Source: Anisodus tanguticus
Lineage: Eukaryota; Streptophyta; Magnoliopsida; Solanales; Solanaceae
DNA length: 64,000 nucleotides
Direction of reading: 5' to 3'
Assembly (NCBI GenBank): GCA_034509755.1
Contig: CM067541.1
Coordinates: 3,770,001-3,834,000, forward strand
The notes under the pieces were generated by a model, which was not told the DNA's origin, did not search any database, and saw only the letters and a program-made list of their open reading frames with translations. This document shows, one piece after another, positions 44,835-58,100 of the stretch (position 1 is the stretch's first letter; each line of letters starts with the position of its first letter). The translations under genes were made by a program, and so were the position numbers.

Positions 44835-46029
44835 CATTTGCTTCTTTTGAAAACCATTTCATTCTAATGATCTATCTCTTTCTCTGTCTTAGAGCTTATG
44901 GATAGTAGTGCAGGCATTTAACCTTGCGAATTTTTCCATGTAAAAGAATCATCTATTGGACTTTGAACCATGAAATAATGGGACGATATGCCCTGTGGAG
45001 ACAAATGCAAAAATTGGGAGGGTCAAAATTAAGAAAGAACGGAGAAGCGCTAAAAATACTCATAATGTTTGTGATTTGACTTATATATATATATATATAT
45101 AAGTATGTCTTTTGTTAACTTTTCAGCTCATAGAACCTAATGTTTTCTTCTATATCAAATATACCACAATGTCTAAATATGCCCCTGCACTGATGGTGAA
45201 AGCCACGTTGAAGTATATCTAAACCTTTTCAATTGCACAATGTCATGCTTCATACTATTGCATTTGCTGCTTAAAGTGCGATTACCCCCTCTTCCGGTAT
45301 TTTATTGGTGCCCAAAATATAATTAAATATCAACAAAGTATATTTTCTTATGTAATTTAAAGTTTTAAATGAGATAGATTATATAGTTCTCACTTGTAGA
45401 ATTACACTAAGTTATGGTTGTTATTGTATGATCATTTAATGCCTTTAATTTTAACATCTTAAATTTCAACCAAACACACTAGCTCACAGGGTTGACTTGT
45501 GTGTATCTCTGAATTACTCAGAGTGAAGCCACAAACTTCTTTTTGTGTGGCCACTATAGTTTCATTCAGTAATTTTAAAAAGTACGGATGCGAGGCGAGG
45601 CGAGGCGTTTTACCTGATATGGAGTGAGGTGTAAGTCTTGAAACGTTGGACGTAAATCCTATGCATCTTTGATTTTTAATAGTTTATACACGTTATTATA
45701 AATAAATATGAAAAGAAGGTAAAAGTTGCTTAAAAAATATAAAATTTTCAAGAAAATATAAAATAAATAAAATATATATGAAACAGTTTCTTCTTAAAAT
45801 GCTAATCACAATCAACAATTGAGCCAAAACTAACAAGAATTATTTCATGGAAAAGAAACTGACGAGACTTTGCAAGAAAAGGTAGAAATTTATAAACTAA
45901 GTTCAAGAGCAAAATAGCTTGAGAAGAAAGAAAAGTGAAGAAGATATCGACAATTAAACGTGTTTTGTACCAGTCATCTTTCTAACTTAGTTACTTACAA
46001 CAAAATATTGTCTTAAATTTGTTCAGATA
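44835..46029. other. Intergenic, no gene seen
   Basis: A (TA)n run lies at about 45083-45101 and a GCGAGGCGAGGCGAGGCG triplication at about 45590. Nothing coding. Confidence 0.5.
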
Positions 46030-46870
46030 CAATTATTGTAGGGAACGAGAAGTAAATAACTATTACAATAGTAGAAATGATAAACAAACTATTACAATAA
46101 AACTGAAAATCAAGACCTTACAAACTGCTTGTGTGATTTGTTAAGTCGAGTGATGGCACTATGTCTTTAAGACAAGATTGCCCCGTATATCTCCTTTTAC
46201 GGTATTGAGCAATAGTCTCCCAAGATACAACAACAACTTTAACAAGTGAACAAAGGAAACTCAAGTGTTACTCTTGAAGAACTTTGAGTATAGTGACTTT
46301 GCTAGAGAGGAAGAATCAGAAAATCTGGAGTATTTTTCTAAGTGTTGTTCAATTGAGCCAAATGCCTCAATTTATAGTGTAAGTAGAAGACCCCTCACCT
46401 AGCCAACTAATGGCCTTCAATTGCCATGTAATTGCACTTGAATGAGGGGTTACATTCAGCCAAATAATGGTTGAATTCATGTGGCAAGTAGTGGAGAATC
46501 AATGCTCCAAAACCAGCTCAAACGTCAGATTTTTCCAACTTCCCGTCGCAGCAATCTGGCTCCGAAGCGCCGCGGCTCCAGTAGCTGATCAACCATTTTG
46601 CGCCGCGGCGCTACGGCGCCGCGATCCTTCACGGCTCCGCGGTGATTTTCGACTCGTTTCATCTTACACTTTGTACACTTCTTCCTTCCTTTACCAACGT
46701 GGAATACTTTGTCATTTGGCCAATAACCATCCATAATTCTATGTCTCAAACGTATTACATACGTACCAATATCTCTTTCACTAATGAAATTTGCGATACT
46801 TGGCACTACGTGTGCACGTGTGTGGAAACGACGTTTCCGACGTGCGGGCCCAATTATTCGAGTCATAAAT
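46030..46870 (+). mobile_element. LTR-like repeat, copy B (family shared with 21.1-22.3 kb)
   Basis: Blocks AGACAAGATTGCCCCGTATAT, CAATAGTCTCCCAAGATA, ATTGAGCCAA, CAACTAATGGCC and ACCAATATCTCTTTCA occur in the same order and orientation as in copy A. The middle is GC-rich (46540-46650, GCCGCGGC-type palindromes). Non-coding. Confidence 0.5.
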
Positions 46871-48550
46871 TAATGGAATATACTTAATTCCACATTTAGT
46901 AAATTTCCAACCGTTTTTACCTTATGTGTGAAATATATTTTTTTGAAATAGAGATTCAATTGACACTGTGGCATATATGTAGCACTGCCTAGCATACCAA
47001 CTTTCTAAGAGATTAATTAAGTTTTATACAATTGTCAGTATAAATAATATTTTAATTATAACATTAGGTTATTCACGGAATATTTACATATAAGTCTCCT
47101 TAAATTATGTGAGTTAAAATCTTAAAAATAAAATATATTACCTGCTATAACATGTAAAAAATATTTACACTTGTCGTGTATATTACTTAAACTCAATCTT
47201 TAATCTTTATTTATTATTACAACAAATTAAAAGTAGAATTCAGTTAAAGATTCTTCTATCGATTTTATGACAAACCCGTATTAAGTTTGAATGGATGGCT
47301 TGGAAATTTTCCTTATAGTTGCTAATTGATGTCATTATGTGAGACATTTTTTAATTACATCAAGATTCTTTTTAATCTCTTATAGTTTGAATAAATAAAC
47401 TCAGCGTATCTGTGCTTCAATTAATAAATATTTTCAGAATTCAAATCTAAATTAAGTTATAATAATGTTATCTAATTAACTTAATTTACGAAAGTTTAGT
47501 AGGTGGTTTAATCAAGGCAGAAGAAATCCCATCCAAATTGTGTAAAGAGTTGCATTCTACTTGCGGTTTTTCTACTACGCTATTAATATTTGAAAAAAGA
47601 AAAGAAAAGAAAACTAGAACATTTTTCCAAACCAAACAAAAACGGAAATATGACTCGTATATAGTCAAAAGTCAAAACAAATCACATTGAGTAATCTAAA
47701 TAGAAATAGTATAAATTAATTAATCATCCACTTGTTATTAAACACAAAACTTCAATCTTTTTCTTGGAGTTTGAAGGTAACTTTTCCCCCCTTAAGAAGA
47801 CATATTAACTAACCTATATAAGATGTGACTTTTCTCCATAATACCTGATTTGAAGAGTCATTAATATTATAGTTATATACAAATGAAGATTGTGAAATAA
47901 AACGTAAATAGTATTAACATTATTAAAACAACCATTTAAACAAAAAATTAGCTACCTCCAAGTTTGAAGGTAACTTTGATTTAATTAACCAAAACATTTT
48001 GACTAGTAAACTTGGCCATAACCCAATATAAAAGAAAAGATAATACTCCACGTCGTTCTTGTTAATATAATAAGTTTTGAATTAAGATCATAAAATATGT
48101 GGTGTAAATTGGTACACATCACTATGGTCAGTAACAAAATAATTCTCTCACGCTCAAGTGTCTTCTTCCTTCTATTTCGCTTTACGTGTCATCGTTTAGA
48201 TTCTAAAACTCAAATTTCTTAATTTTAATTTATAAATTCAGGCATAACATATTAAATTTTAAAATAAAATTTCTATATATTTACAAATGACGTAAAAATA
48301 CTATAAATTAAAATAATTAAAAATTAATAAGATTTATAAAAAAATTATAATAATTTTTTTTATTTGACACTTGGCCAATTTGAAATTTAAACATAGTTAC
48401 GTATATTGAAACTATAACACTTGAAAAATTGTTATAGTTTGAACAAATAACTGTCAAGAAATATATTCAATCAACCACACTAGGCTACCAATTCTCGGAA
48501 TGTTCCATCTGCTATCTATTATGACTAACCCTTTTTATGATTAAAAAATA
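46871..48550. other. Intergenic, no gene seen
   Basis: AT-rich; degenerate MITE-like sequence at about 48140-48420. No coding domain. Confidence 0.45.
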
Positions 48551-48784
48551 AGTGTTCCCTTTGTCTCAAATTATTTGTCACTTTTCTGGTTTACACGTCT
48601 TCTAGAAATATTAATTAGAAAGATATTTGACCAATTTTACCCTTATTTATGTCTAAATTATAATTTCTTTTCATTAAATATTTACTCTGTTTATGTGTCA
48701 TCTCTATTAATGACAAAGAGTAAAATTGAGAAAAAAATTAATTAGGCCTTAAATTTCTAAAACGACAAATAATTTGAGACAACT
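48551..48784. mobile_element. Stowaway-type MITE
   Basis: Left TTCCCTTTGTCTCAAATTAT and right GACAAATAATTTGAGACAA are inverted repeats over about 19 bp. Body 234 bp, non-coding. Confidence 0.75.
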
Positions 48785-49645
48785 ATTTTTAGTAACCATG
48801 ACAAAGTAACAACAATAGTAAAAACTTAAGAATTTAGAAAAGTGAAAAAGTGTGTGTTTCAAAAATCTTAGAATGTTAAGTTTTAGAATGCCTAAAAACA
48901 CACACACACACATAATTGAATAAAAATCAACTTATTTAACTAAACTAAATTGCTAGTTAAATCAAATATTTTCACATTTTGCTTGAAGCTAAGATCGCGT
49001 TGTTTTACACAAACATGATCTTTAGTCGTTCAAACTCAATATACTTAATTTTGAAAGAGAAAAGGTCTAATTATGCCTCTAACGTTTGCGATTTATTCTA
49101 CATTTGCTCTTCTGTTATGTATTAGTAAAACCCTCCACCATTATCTTTTATCTCAAATATGCCTTCACCATTATATGTATTCCACAGTGAGAAAATGGGT
49201 CTAATTTGATTGGTATTGTAGAAGTCTGCGTACACTCTATTCTCCATAGACTCCACGTTATGAGATTTCAATATGTTATTATTGTTGTATTGTAGAAGTC
49301 ACTTAACTTAGGGGTATATTTGAATCTTTTTCAGTTGTACAGGGGTAAACTTTTGACATTTTCAATTATTAATGGGCATGCTTCAAATTAATAGCAGGTT
49401 GTATATAAAAACCAGTTTAATAGTTTTAAGGGTAAATTTGGGTCTTTTGTTTGTCTTCGTGACTCCACCATAACAAATATCAGAGCCAAGCTAAACAATC
49501 ATTAGCGGGAGGGACATTTTTAAGATGAAAGAGAACTCTAGTTGCTTTTATAGACTGATATGTAACTCTGGACCCCATCTACCATGTAATGATAGTAACT
49601 TTTGTTCGGACCTTATTTATGTATTTAGAAATTCACCAGAGGATC
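48785..49645. other. Intergenic, with a degenerate SINE end
   Basis: Around 49210-49290 a degenerate Au-SINE-like phrase appears (AGAAGTCTGCGTACACTCTA, then TTATTATTGTTG). No gene. Confidence 0.45.
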
Positions 49646-49647
49646 GT

Positions 49648-50493
49648 TTGATAGAGTGTATAAGAATAATGATGAATAAAGTGTATTAATAATGTTGGTA
49701 TTAGTAATGCTGCTACATTAGTTAGCTAACATTATTTCTTATTCACTGTTTGGTTTGGTGCATTAAGAAATTGCATAATTTTTAAAAGAATTATGTTTAC
49801 AAAAATATTCTCCACATTCTTTAGCTTTGTACACCATTTTTATTGCCCAGTTTTACTCTCTCTTCAACGGCTATTTTTATTGCAACAATTTTATTACAAC
49901 GTCCGTTCACTCTATATAATTTGAGTTACCGTAATAGATTACATTTGTGATGTTAAGCAATACTCGATTAAGAAAACAAGGGGGAAAAAGAGAATTAGTA
50001 CCTGTCAAAAAATTTACCCAGCATACAACAAAAAATTAACTGAACCATGCATATTATAATACAAAAAGAATTAAGATGGCAATGCAGATCTCCTCTGAAC
50101 CATGCATATTGGCAGTGAGTAGCAATCTAATTTTTTCCTGAATAATGCATATGGCAGTGAATCCACCCCCAAAGGAGGCAAAAGTTGGGTTTGCTTAGTT
50201 TATCAGTTTTAATTATTGGGTAATTAAATTTATAGCGCTAGAGGATGCTAGGATTTCAGCTATACTTGGAAAAGGTTTTAAAGGATACTTATGCATGCAT
50301 TAAAATCCCTTGCATTACTAATACCATGATTTGCTATGCATTGGTTATGTATAGGATAATACCAAATAAGGTGTATAGCTAATGCTTGCATTAGTTATAC
50401 ATAGGATGAAAAAGTGTTTTCCGAACGGCGTATTAGTAATACACAAAGCTAATGCATGCATTATTTTCTTTAATATACTCTACCAAACGACAG
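49648..50493. mobile_element. Non-autonomous TIR element, about 845 bp
   Basis: Left TCGTTTGATAGAGTGTATA and reversed right TCGTTTGGTAGAGTATATT are inverted repeats that extend into AGAATAATG/AAAATAATG. Internal ATTAGTAATGC-type phrases recur in both orientations. No transposase. The target duplication is unclear, so the superfamily is open. Confidence 0.7.
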
Positions 50494-50910
50494 GTAAATG
50501 TCTATATATATTTCAATGTGCGCCCACTTAATACTAAATACTAACATGAAAATATTGTAAGAACGCATAAACTTTAAATCGTGGATGTGCCTCTGGTGTA
50601 ACTGAGGACAACCATAAAACAAATTGAACACTTCAGTGGCACATTTGCACCTTGTTCATTTTTATAATATAACTTCTTCCCACCTATGAACTTTAATATA
50701 GCCAATTTGGTGCAGCTATTGTTCAAACTATTTTTTTGTTTATTACCAAAGCGAAATCAATAATTACCAGTAAATATCCACACAATAGTTATGACTCAGA
50801 AAACAAGTGAATAGTCAGAAAGAATAGATTCTGACTCGGAATGTACTACCTTATATTCATGTGCTCTCCTTCAGGGAATTCAGGCATCAATTTAATTCTA
50901 GGATATGTAA
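50494..50910. other. Intergenic, no gene seen
   Basis: No coding frame with a recognisable domain. Confidence 0.45.
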
Positions 50911-51315
50911 GTCGAAGGAGATTTATTTATCTTTTTTTGCGGCCAAACATTTTTCAAAAGTAGTTTCCTTTTATTCACATTTTTTCAAAAGTGTTATGAT
51001 TTGGGTGAAGACAATCACAATTTTTTCAAAAGTGTTTGATTTGGGGGTGGGGCGGTGCATAGGGTGGTGGGAGTGGTTGGGTAGTTTGGGGATGGGTTGG
51101 GTAGTTTGGGGGTGGGTTGGGTGATGGTGGAGTAATTGGTTAAATGTCACTTGCGAGACTTGTTTTCCCTACTTTCATTAGGGAAGTTATTTTCCTCATT
51201 TTAAGGCACTTGTTTTCATAAAAGAAAACATTTTTCAAATTTTTTGATCAAACAATCATAAAAAAATTGAAAAACATCTTCAGAAAAATATTTTCCTCCA
51301 TATGGAACACACCCT
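50911..51315. mobile_element. MITE with G-rich centre, copy A
   Basis: The right end AAATATTTTCCTCCATATGG and AACACACCCT, and the centre (GGGTGGGGCGG.., CACTTG(C/T)G(A/G)GACTTGTTTTCCC), match the element at 52547-52895. The left end is not clear. Non-coding. Confidence 0.6.
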
Positions 51316-52123
51316 AAAATAAGTTACATATAATCAAGGTAGTTAGTGAAGTTGGTCCAATATAAGGTAACAGATAGAAATGTGATCAAGAATCCGAATT
51401 CACTCAACAAAGAAAGTGACTTTCTGAAATAATAAGGTGAGCGCCACATGAAAAACCAACTCTCTAATATAGCCAAAGCACAAGCTAAATCAATATCACA
51501 GATATTATCATATTGTTCATATTGCATCTTAAAATATAGGTTGGTGTTGGAGCCAAAACTACCTTTTGATAAGCCTGAAATGAGGGACTTCTTTTTGTGG
51601 TTATTGAAGATTGCAATCAGATTTGACTGCACAAGTATATTGGGAGAAAACTTGCCCAGGCCAGGTGGTTATACCAAACCGTTGAACACGACATATTTCT
51701 TCTGCATACACTTTCATCACTTGACCTCAAATCTATTAATACTTAACCTTGGTAAGTTCATGTAACTTTGGTTTAAACACCGGCGCGAGTAAGTCTTTCT
51801 CAATACAATGCGAGCAATACAAAACATGCAACACCGCGTCCAGGGACGAAAGATCAAATTGTGAACCGGCATTCCAACCAGCAAGTGATTCATAAAGGAA
51901 TGACCGATCAAGCTAAAAGTACCAAAGGTATGGATATTCCGATTAGAAGGTTTGCTAAAGTCAAGGTTATGTCATGTTCGGTATCACTTAAGTTACTGTA
52001 GGCAGTAAAGAAAAGAAGGAAATTACTGAAACAGAATTTTGTTTCGCTTTCCAATGGTGACCTCAAGTCTTCCGAGAGGGACTTGCCTGAACTCTTTTTC
52101 CAGGTCATGAGCACACGCATCGG
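51316..52123 (-). other. 3' UTR and flank of the CID gene
   Basis: Short frames on both strands here (for example 51448-51765 plus) show no domain and lie directly downstream of the CID stop codon. The poly(A) site is not determined. Confidence 0.45.
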
Positions 52124-55100
52124 CTACTGCATCATTGCACGGGGAAGTCGTGGCCTCACTGGTGTTTTTGAAGGACTCACCCTACAACATGCATAAAGTT
52201 GCAAAGTTAGAAAAAGACACAGTTGTTGGATAGAATAGACTACTTATTGTAGGAGAGAAGAGGGGGAGGACAAAGAAGAGAGCCAAGAGGAGGTTCTTTG
52301 AAGATCCAAGGCCCTGTAATTCTCGAACTATCATAACTGAATGAGGCTCAAAGTATTGAGGTGGCTCTTACAAAAGAACTTTTTTGTTTTTTCGAAATGT
52401 AATCACTAAAAGTGCAATGACGATCCACATAGAAGGGCTGCATAGCCCGATTTCATCATACTTACATGCATCACTAACAACTCAGATTGAAGGTAAATGC
52501 TCTTGAACACAAACTAAGTCTGTTTAAAAAAAAAGAAAATGACGGGTGTGTCCGGTGTGAAGGAAAATGATTTCCAGGAAAAAATATTTATTTTCTTGTG
52601 TTCGGCATGTAAGCAAAAAATATTATCCTAAAAGCATTTGTTTATAATCTAGATAAAAGTACGGGAGGTGGGGGTGGGGTAGGGGTGGTGGGGATGGGGG
52701 CTACGGTGGTGGGGTGAAGATGATGTGTGTTGGAGGGCGGGAAGGACACAATAATGTCACTTGTGGAACTTGTTTTCCCTACTTCCACTAGGGAAGTCAT
52801 TTTCCTCATTGTTTTCCTATGGAAATATTTTCCCAAAATTTTGACCAACCGAAAATGAGAAATTAGAAAACATTTTTTCCTCCATACTGAACACACTCGA
52901 GAGTTTTCAAGGCCAAAGATTTCAGCCCTCTTAAAATAGCATGATTACCACACTTGCTCTCAATTTCAATTTTCAAATGTGTTTGACACAATAAAAAGGT
53001 ATGTTTGACACTTCAATCATTAGAATTCTACAAGTTAATGATCTTCCATAACTTTAAGATCAGAGAGGAAATTCTTCTACAAGTGATAATCTAGCTAAAT
53101 TTAGTATGACGAAGGTACTATAGATGATCAGACAGGAAATTAGGATCTAGATTCATATTCTAGTCACACCTAGTTAAACATAAAGTTTTTTTTTATCAGG
53201 TCTAGTTAAACATAAGTTATATGCATGTATTTCAACAATGACTCAGGTTGATGTCCATTAGCAATTTATTATTACTGAGATAAGTAACAGAAACAATTAC
53301 GAGATTTAATAATTACTAACTTCCCATCTCAAATTACTACTTAGAGTTGAATATCTAATTATGTATGAAACCAAGCCACTCAAAATTCTCAAGACCAATG
53401 CAGGTAACCATTAGACATTACTAAGAGGCATCCTCTAAACTATTAATTTGAACAGGACTGATACAAACATGATGCTCTCATCCTCCCAAACCTAGATAAC
53501 TTTCTGATTTATTCTCTACGGTTGAGCATGAACTAACTCTGATCTTTAAGTCCTAATCATTATTTCTACAATCGACTTTCAGATGTCAGAAAGGTAGAAG
53601 CATAGAACGGTGCAATAATAATTTGGACAGAGAAAAAAAAGCAAAAAAGTATTGGCAGTAGGGAAAGAAATTAGAGTGCATGATGTGGTGCCACATAGAA
53701 AACAACAAAGAATATACCAATCTCAGAAAAATGCAATACAAAAAGAAAAATGAAACACGCTATGTAGAAAAAATTTGGCGTGGATCGGCAGGGGCATAGC
53801 CACTTGTAAATAAGCTTACCTGATGCGTTGGGATCCCAATACCTCACCGCAACAGTCTAATGCCAAAATTGCACTCTCAGCCTGCACAGTTTGCAAGCAT
53901 AAGTTTTTTTCCATATTAAGATATTGTTCTAAAAAGCCAATAAACAGTCAAAATTCCTCTTTCTTTATTTTCCCCTTTATTACCTTAAAATACTGTTACC
54001 TGTTTTAGCTTCAAAAGGCAAAGATTTGATATCTTGCTGCAGATTTTTGCACACTAATGGTATTAGATATCCAAGTAGTAATATATTAAACTTTCCTTTC
54101 TTCAATAGAACTCACATGGGCAAAAGGGCGGCCAAAGAATAATGGAAGTTGTGTTATACAGCTTTCAATAATCTCATGCCACAAGTAACCAGCAAAAAAA
54201 AGAAAGAAAAAACAGATAGTTGTTGCCTCATGACATAGAATCCATAAGTACATGCAAAATACCTAGTCCTCTGATGCAGGTATAACACGGGTACAAACAC
54301 AACATGCAAGTGTGCAGGAATAAAAGGGCAACTGATGCAAAAAAGCTAACATACACATCCCCACAAAAGATAAGAAAACACACCATTACAAACTCAACAA
54401 AAGCAATGCGGGTTGAGTGCACGTGATCCCCCAAAAGCCTCAGACGAGAAACCTGCAAAGAAAGAGTGTTTCAATATAACTTCTTAAGCCAACATTCCAA
54501 ACTTAATGCTAACTTTTAAACATCATACTGACCTCGCCACATCTTGTTTCAAAGAAAACCTTAACATCAGCCTGAGTAACCTGTTCAGAATAGAGTAACC
54601 GGTTTTTAAATAATTTTAAAATAAACTGATATTCCGATAGATTTTTTTAAGATTTTTTTTTGTGAAGGTAACATATTTTGTGTACAAGCTTGTGTTGAGT
54701 TGTGGAGCCTAATTCATCGCCGACACTATGAAGACTCTACGCAGAGTGTGAAAAGCTTATAATGTAAGGTTATTTAGTGGAGGGTATTTTGGGAATTTCG
54801 GGCTTGTATTATGTTCGCCCTAGTTTTCGCTATATATTCTGGGGCGCCGTTTTTCTTTGAGGTGAGCAAGAGAGAATTGTAAACACAAACTCCCTATTTG
54901 ATTATAGTGAAATCTGCAGCGGCAAAGTGGACGTAACTCTCGCATTGAGAGTGAACCACTATAAATCTGTGTGTGTTATTTGTTTTTCGCTTATTTACTG
55001 TTTTCTGATTAGGTCGGATTTGAGACTCAAATCCTAACAACTTGTGCTGGAATCTAAAATGATACTTACAAAAGCCTTGTTCTTCTTACAAGGTTCCTAA

Positions 55101-58100
55101 CACTTCTAAAATTACATCATGACTATCTATGTATTCAGACTTACACCAAAACCCAAAAAGAAAAATACAATTTGACTTGATCTTCTGTAGAGTGCAGCTT
55201 GATAGAAAAAAATTATTTAACAACTGAGTACGAGGCAGAGCATAATAACTACTACAATGTGAAAGCATCTGACTGAAAGATGCAAACAAGGAAAGCATGA
55301 GAAAACTTAAGTAGCTTTCAAAGATGAAAATGTCTACCTTCTTATCAATATTTGTACAATAGACTGTCCTCACGCACATCTCACGCTCATCCTCTGACTG
55401 CACAAAACATCAAAATCAAATTGAGAATCAAGAAGTTAGCTCCATGACCTCAATTCCACAAGGATGAGATAGAACAACATAAAACAATATTTCTCAAAAT
55501 CATCTACATACTACCACAACAAAGTATCAATGTTCTTTTTTTTTTGATAAAGAATATAGTGAAAAATATTTATGCGTACCCTTGGAAGGAATGTAGGATT
55601 CACAGGTAGAATAGCAGTTTTTGAAGGTAGAACCTTCAGCGGAGAGAAACCTAATATTGTCCCACAAAGGCAAAGTGCTGCTCTCGCAGAGTCTGCTAGG
55701 ATCGAGTCCATATTAGCTTTTGAATATTCAGCTGTCTTAAGAACATTTCAAGCCAAAACATCCAACTTACATTCATCAGAGAACTCCACGAAAGCAAAAC
55801 GAAGACGAGAATGTGGATCACCGCAAATTCGGCAGTCAACAACCTGGAAATGAAGCAGCAAAAATGAGAACAATCATCACTAGTTTTTCTCCGAGCACGG
55901 GGAACATGATGATGACAGTCTACCTTGAGGAATAAAGGAGGAAACATTCACATTGAGCATAACAAGTGAACAAATAAATAAGCGAATATGTTGGTGGCGA
56001 TTGAGGTGTAGTTGGTTGATTGACTGATTAGATAAACAAATCTGTTGTAGTTATGAGGTAAAATTTGTTATCTTGAAAGTATATCAATTATGACATCACA
56101 CATCTGACATAAAATTTAGATATTAAGCTTACAAAAATAAACAAAAACACCATGGCAGATTTTGGTCCCACAATGAATAGTTGAAACAAGTGTATGAAAA
56201 TACAATTTCTCACAAGAAGCGCCTTTGGAAGGACACACCATGAAGCCCCATGAAGCCAGTCGAAATGCATCTTCTAAGGCAAAAACATTAAGCGCACAAC
56301 AAAATATTATATTGGTGCCTAAACCATAGACCAAACTATACACTAGCTCTTGAGTTGTGACACAAGTTGGGATACCACAGGAACCAATGACGTAAATATT
56401 CTTGATAGGAGGCTATTGGAGATCTTTTCGAGATCAAATATTACACGTCTTTATTAAATATTAATTTAAGCCTTAAACATGAGGTCAAGATTCCTTCTTT
56501 AGAAAAGGTGTCAAAGCTTCCTATTTGGCAAAAGAGTTTAGGCCCAACGACATTCGGGAATTAACAAGTTTTTTATTGCAACTAAGGTTGCTGGATGCAG
56601 AAAGCCATGTAATGAACCGTGACCAATGTGCTAACTCACCAGAAAGCATGATCTTGCAATAAACCACAACAAAAGCCCGCTCCTTAATATGGTCACCAGA
56701 AACATTAACTGAGAGATACTGAATAGAGCAACACTAACTGGTAGGTGTCGTCACACAGATGTGTAAACTCTATATGATTATGAAATGAGAACTTATGCAC
56801 CACCATAGTGGTTTACAAACGTCATATTCTAATTAGGTCACGTGCTTATTAGGTAAGAATATTACAAATGTCATAATCTTATTGAAGGGGAGCCTTGGAG
56901 TAACTGATAAAGTTGTTACCTTGTGACCTGGAGGTCACGGGTTCAAGCCGTGGAAACAACCTCTTGCAGAAATGCAAGGTAAGGCTGCGTACAATAGACC
57001 CTTGTGGTCCGGCCCTTCTCCGGACCCCGCGCATAGCGGGAGCTTAGTGCACCGGGCTGCCCTTTTTCATAATCTTATTAAGTCACATTGTTATTACGAA
57101 TGTCATATTCCTTATTGGTTCCCATTGAAGTGTTTTTTCAATCAGTAAACTGCTACTCAGGTTTAGGTTATCTAATGTGTTTCTAGGTCAAGGGTACATG
57201 GAGAGTCTGCTTGATAGGTCCTCAATTAGTCATATCATGGTTTTTTTTAAAATTTATTTAAGAATATTTTGAGTCCAACATATCCTAGAACTCAAGCTAT
57301 AGAAGTAAATGTTTTGTTATTGTTCACAATATGCCTAGTAGGAGTAAGAAAGTTGGCAGCCTATAAGTACTTATTCTTTCAGTTTAATAGTGACATTTGT
57401 GATATAGTTTTCAACGTGTTTTTCTTGAAGCTTTTGTTGTTTCATTTATGCTCTAAGCACATTACTTTAGAGCCTTTGTGTTCATTGGTTTAATCATCTG
57501 TCTCTCTTTAGCGAATTCTATGCAGGGTTCCAGAGCTTGTTATCTTGTTCCTCATTCCTGCTTCTTCTATCCCCTGCTTGTCCTAGGTTGTCCACAAGCA
57601 CTATTCACAAAACTACTCCAAGCTCCAGGTATTAGTTAACTCCAGCAAACTAACGAAGAATTTAAGAAAGAAGTATGAAGCTGCCTTATCTGTCTTTCAT
57701 TGGGTAACAAGAAAAATAAAGAAAGAAAAATAAATACCTTGGGCTAATGAGCCTTCCAACACGTTTTACATGTTTTTGTTCTCCTAATTGTTCTGACAAC
57801 CAAATGTAAATCTTCCTTTGCGAAATATATTTTACAGATATTTGTCAGATACCAGCATCATATGTTGCTTATATAACTTACGAATTACATAATATTTCGA
57901 CAATCTTCCATAATGGAGGTCTCAAGTTCGAAACCCCTGCCTACGATAGCAGGGGATTTGCCTTCTGGGTGGAGCTCATGGCACGGGGTTTGCCTAGTGC
58001 TGGTTATCTCACTTGTGTGGTTTGCGGGCTATTGCATAGAAGCGGGGTTTACCTTGTGCGCACCCAAAGGGTAGCGGCTGCGGGTTCCCTTGTCATAAAA

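Noticed and set aside
46525..46866. 113-codon frame in the LTR-like repeat
   Set aside because: Crosses GC-rich palindromic sequence of the repeat, and shows no domain.
51448..51765. 105-codon plus-strand frame downstream of CID
   Set aside because: Overlaps the CID 3' region, no recognisable domain, and an equally long frame lies on the opposite strand.
56088..56343. Hydrophobic minus-strand frames in CID intron 3
   Set aside because: Lie between well-supported exons, have no splice sites that keep the frame, and match no RRM or PAM2 segment.
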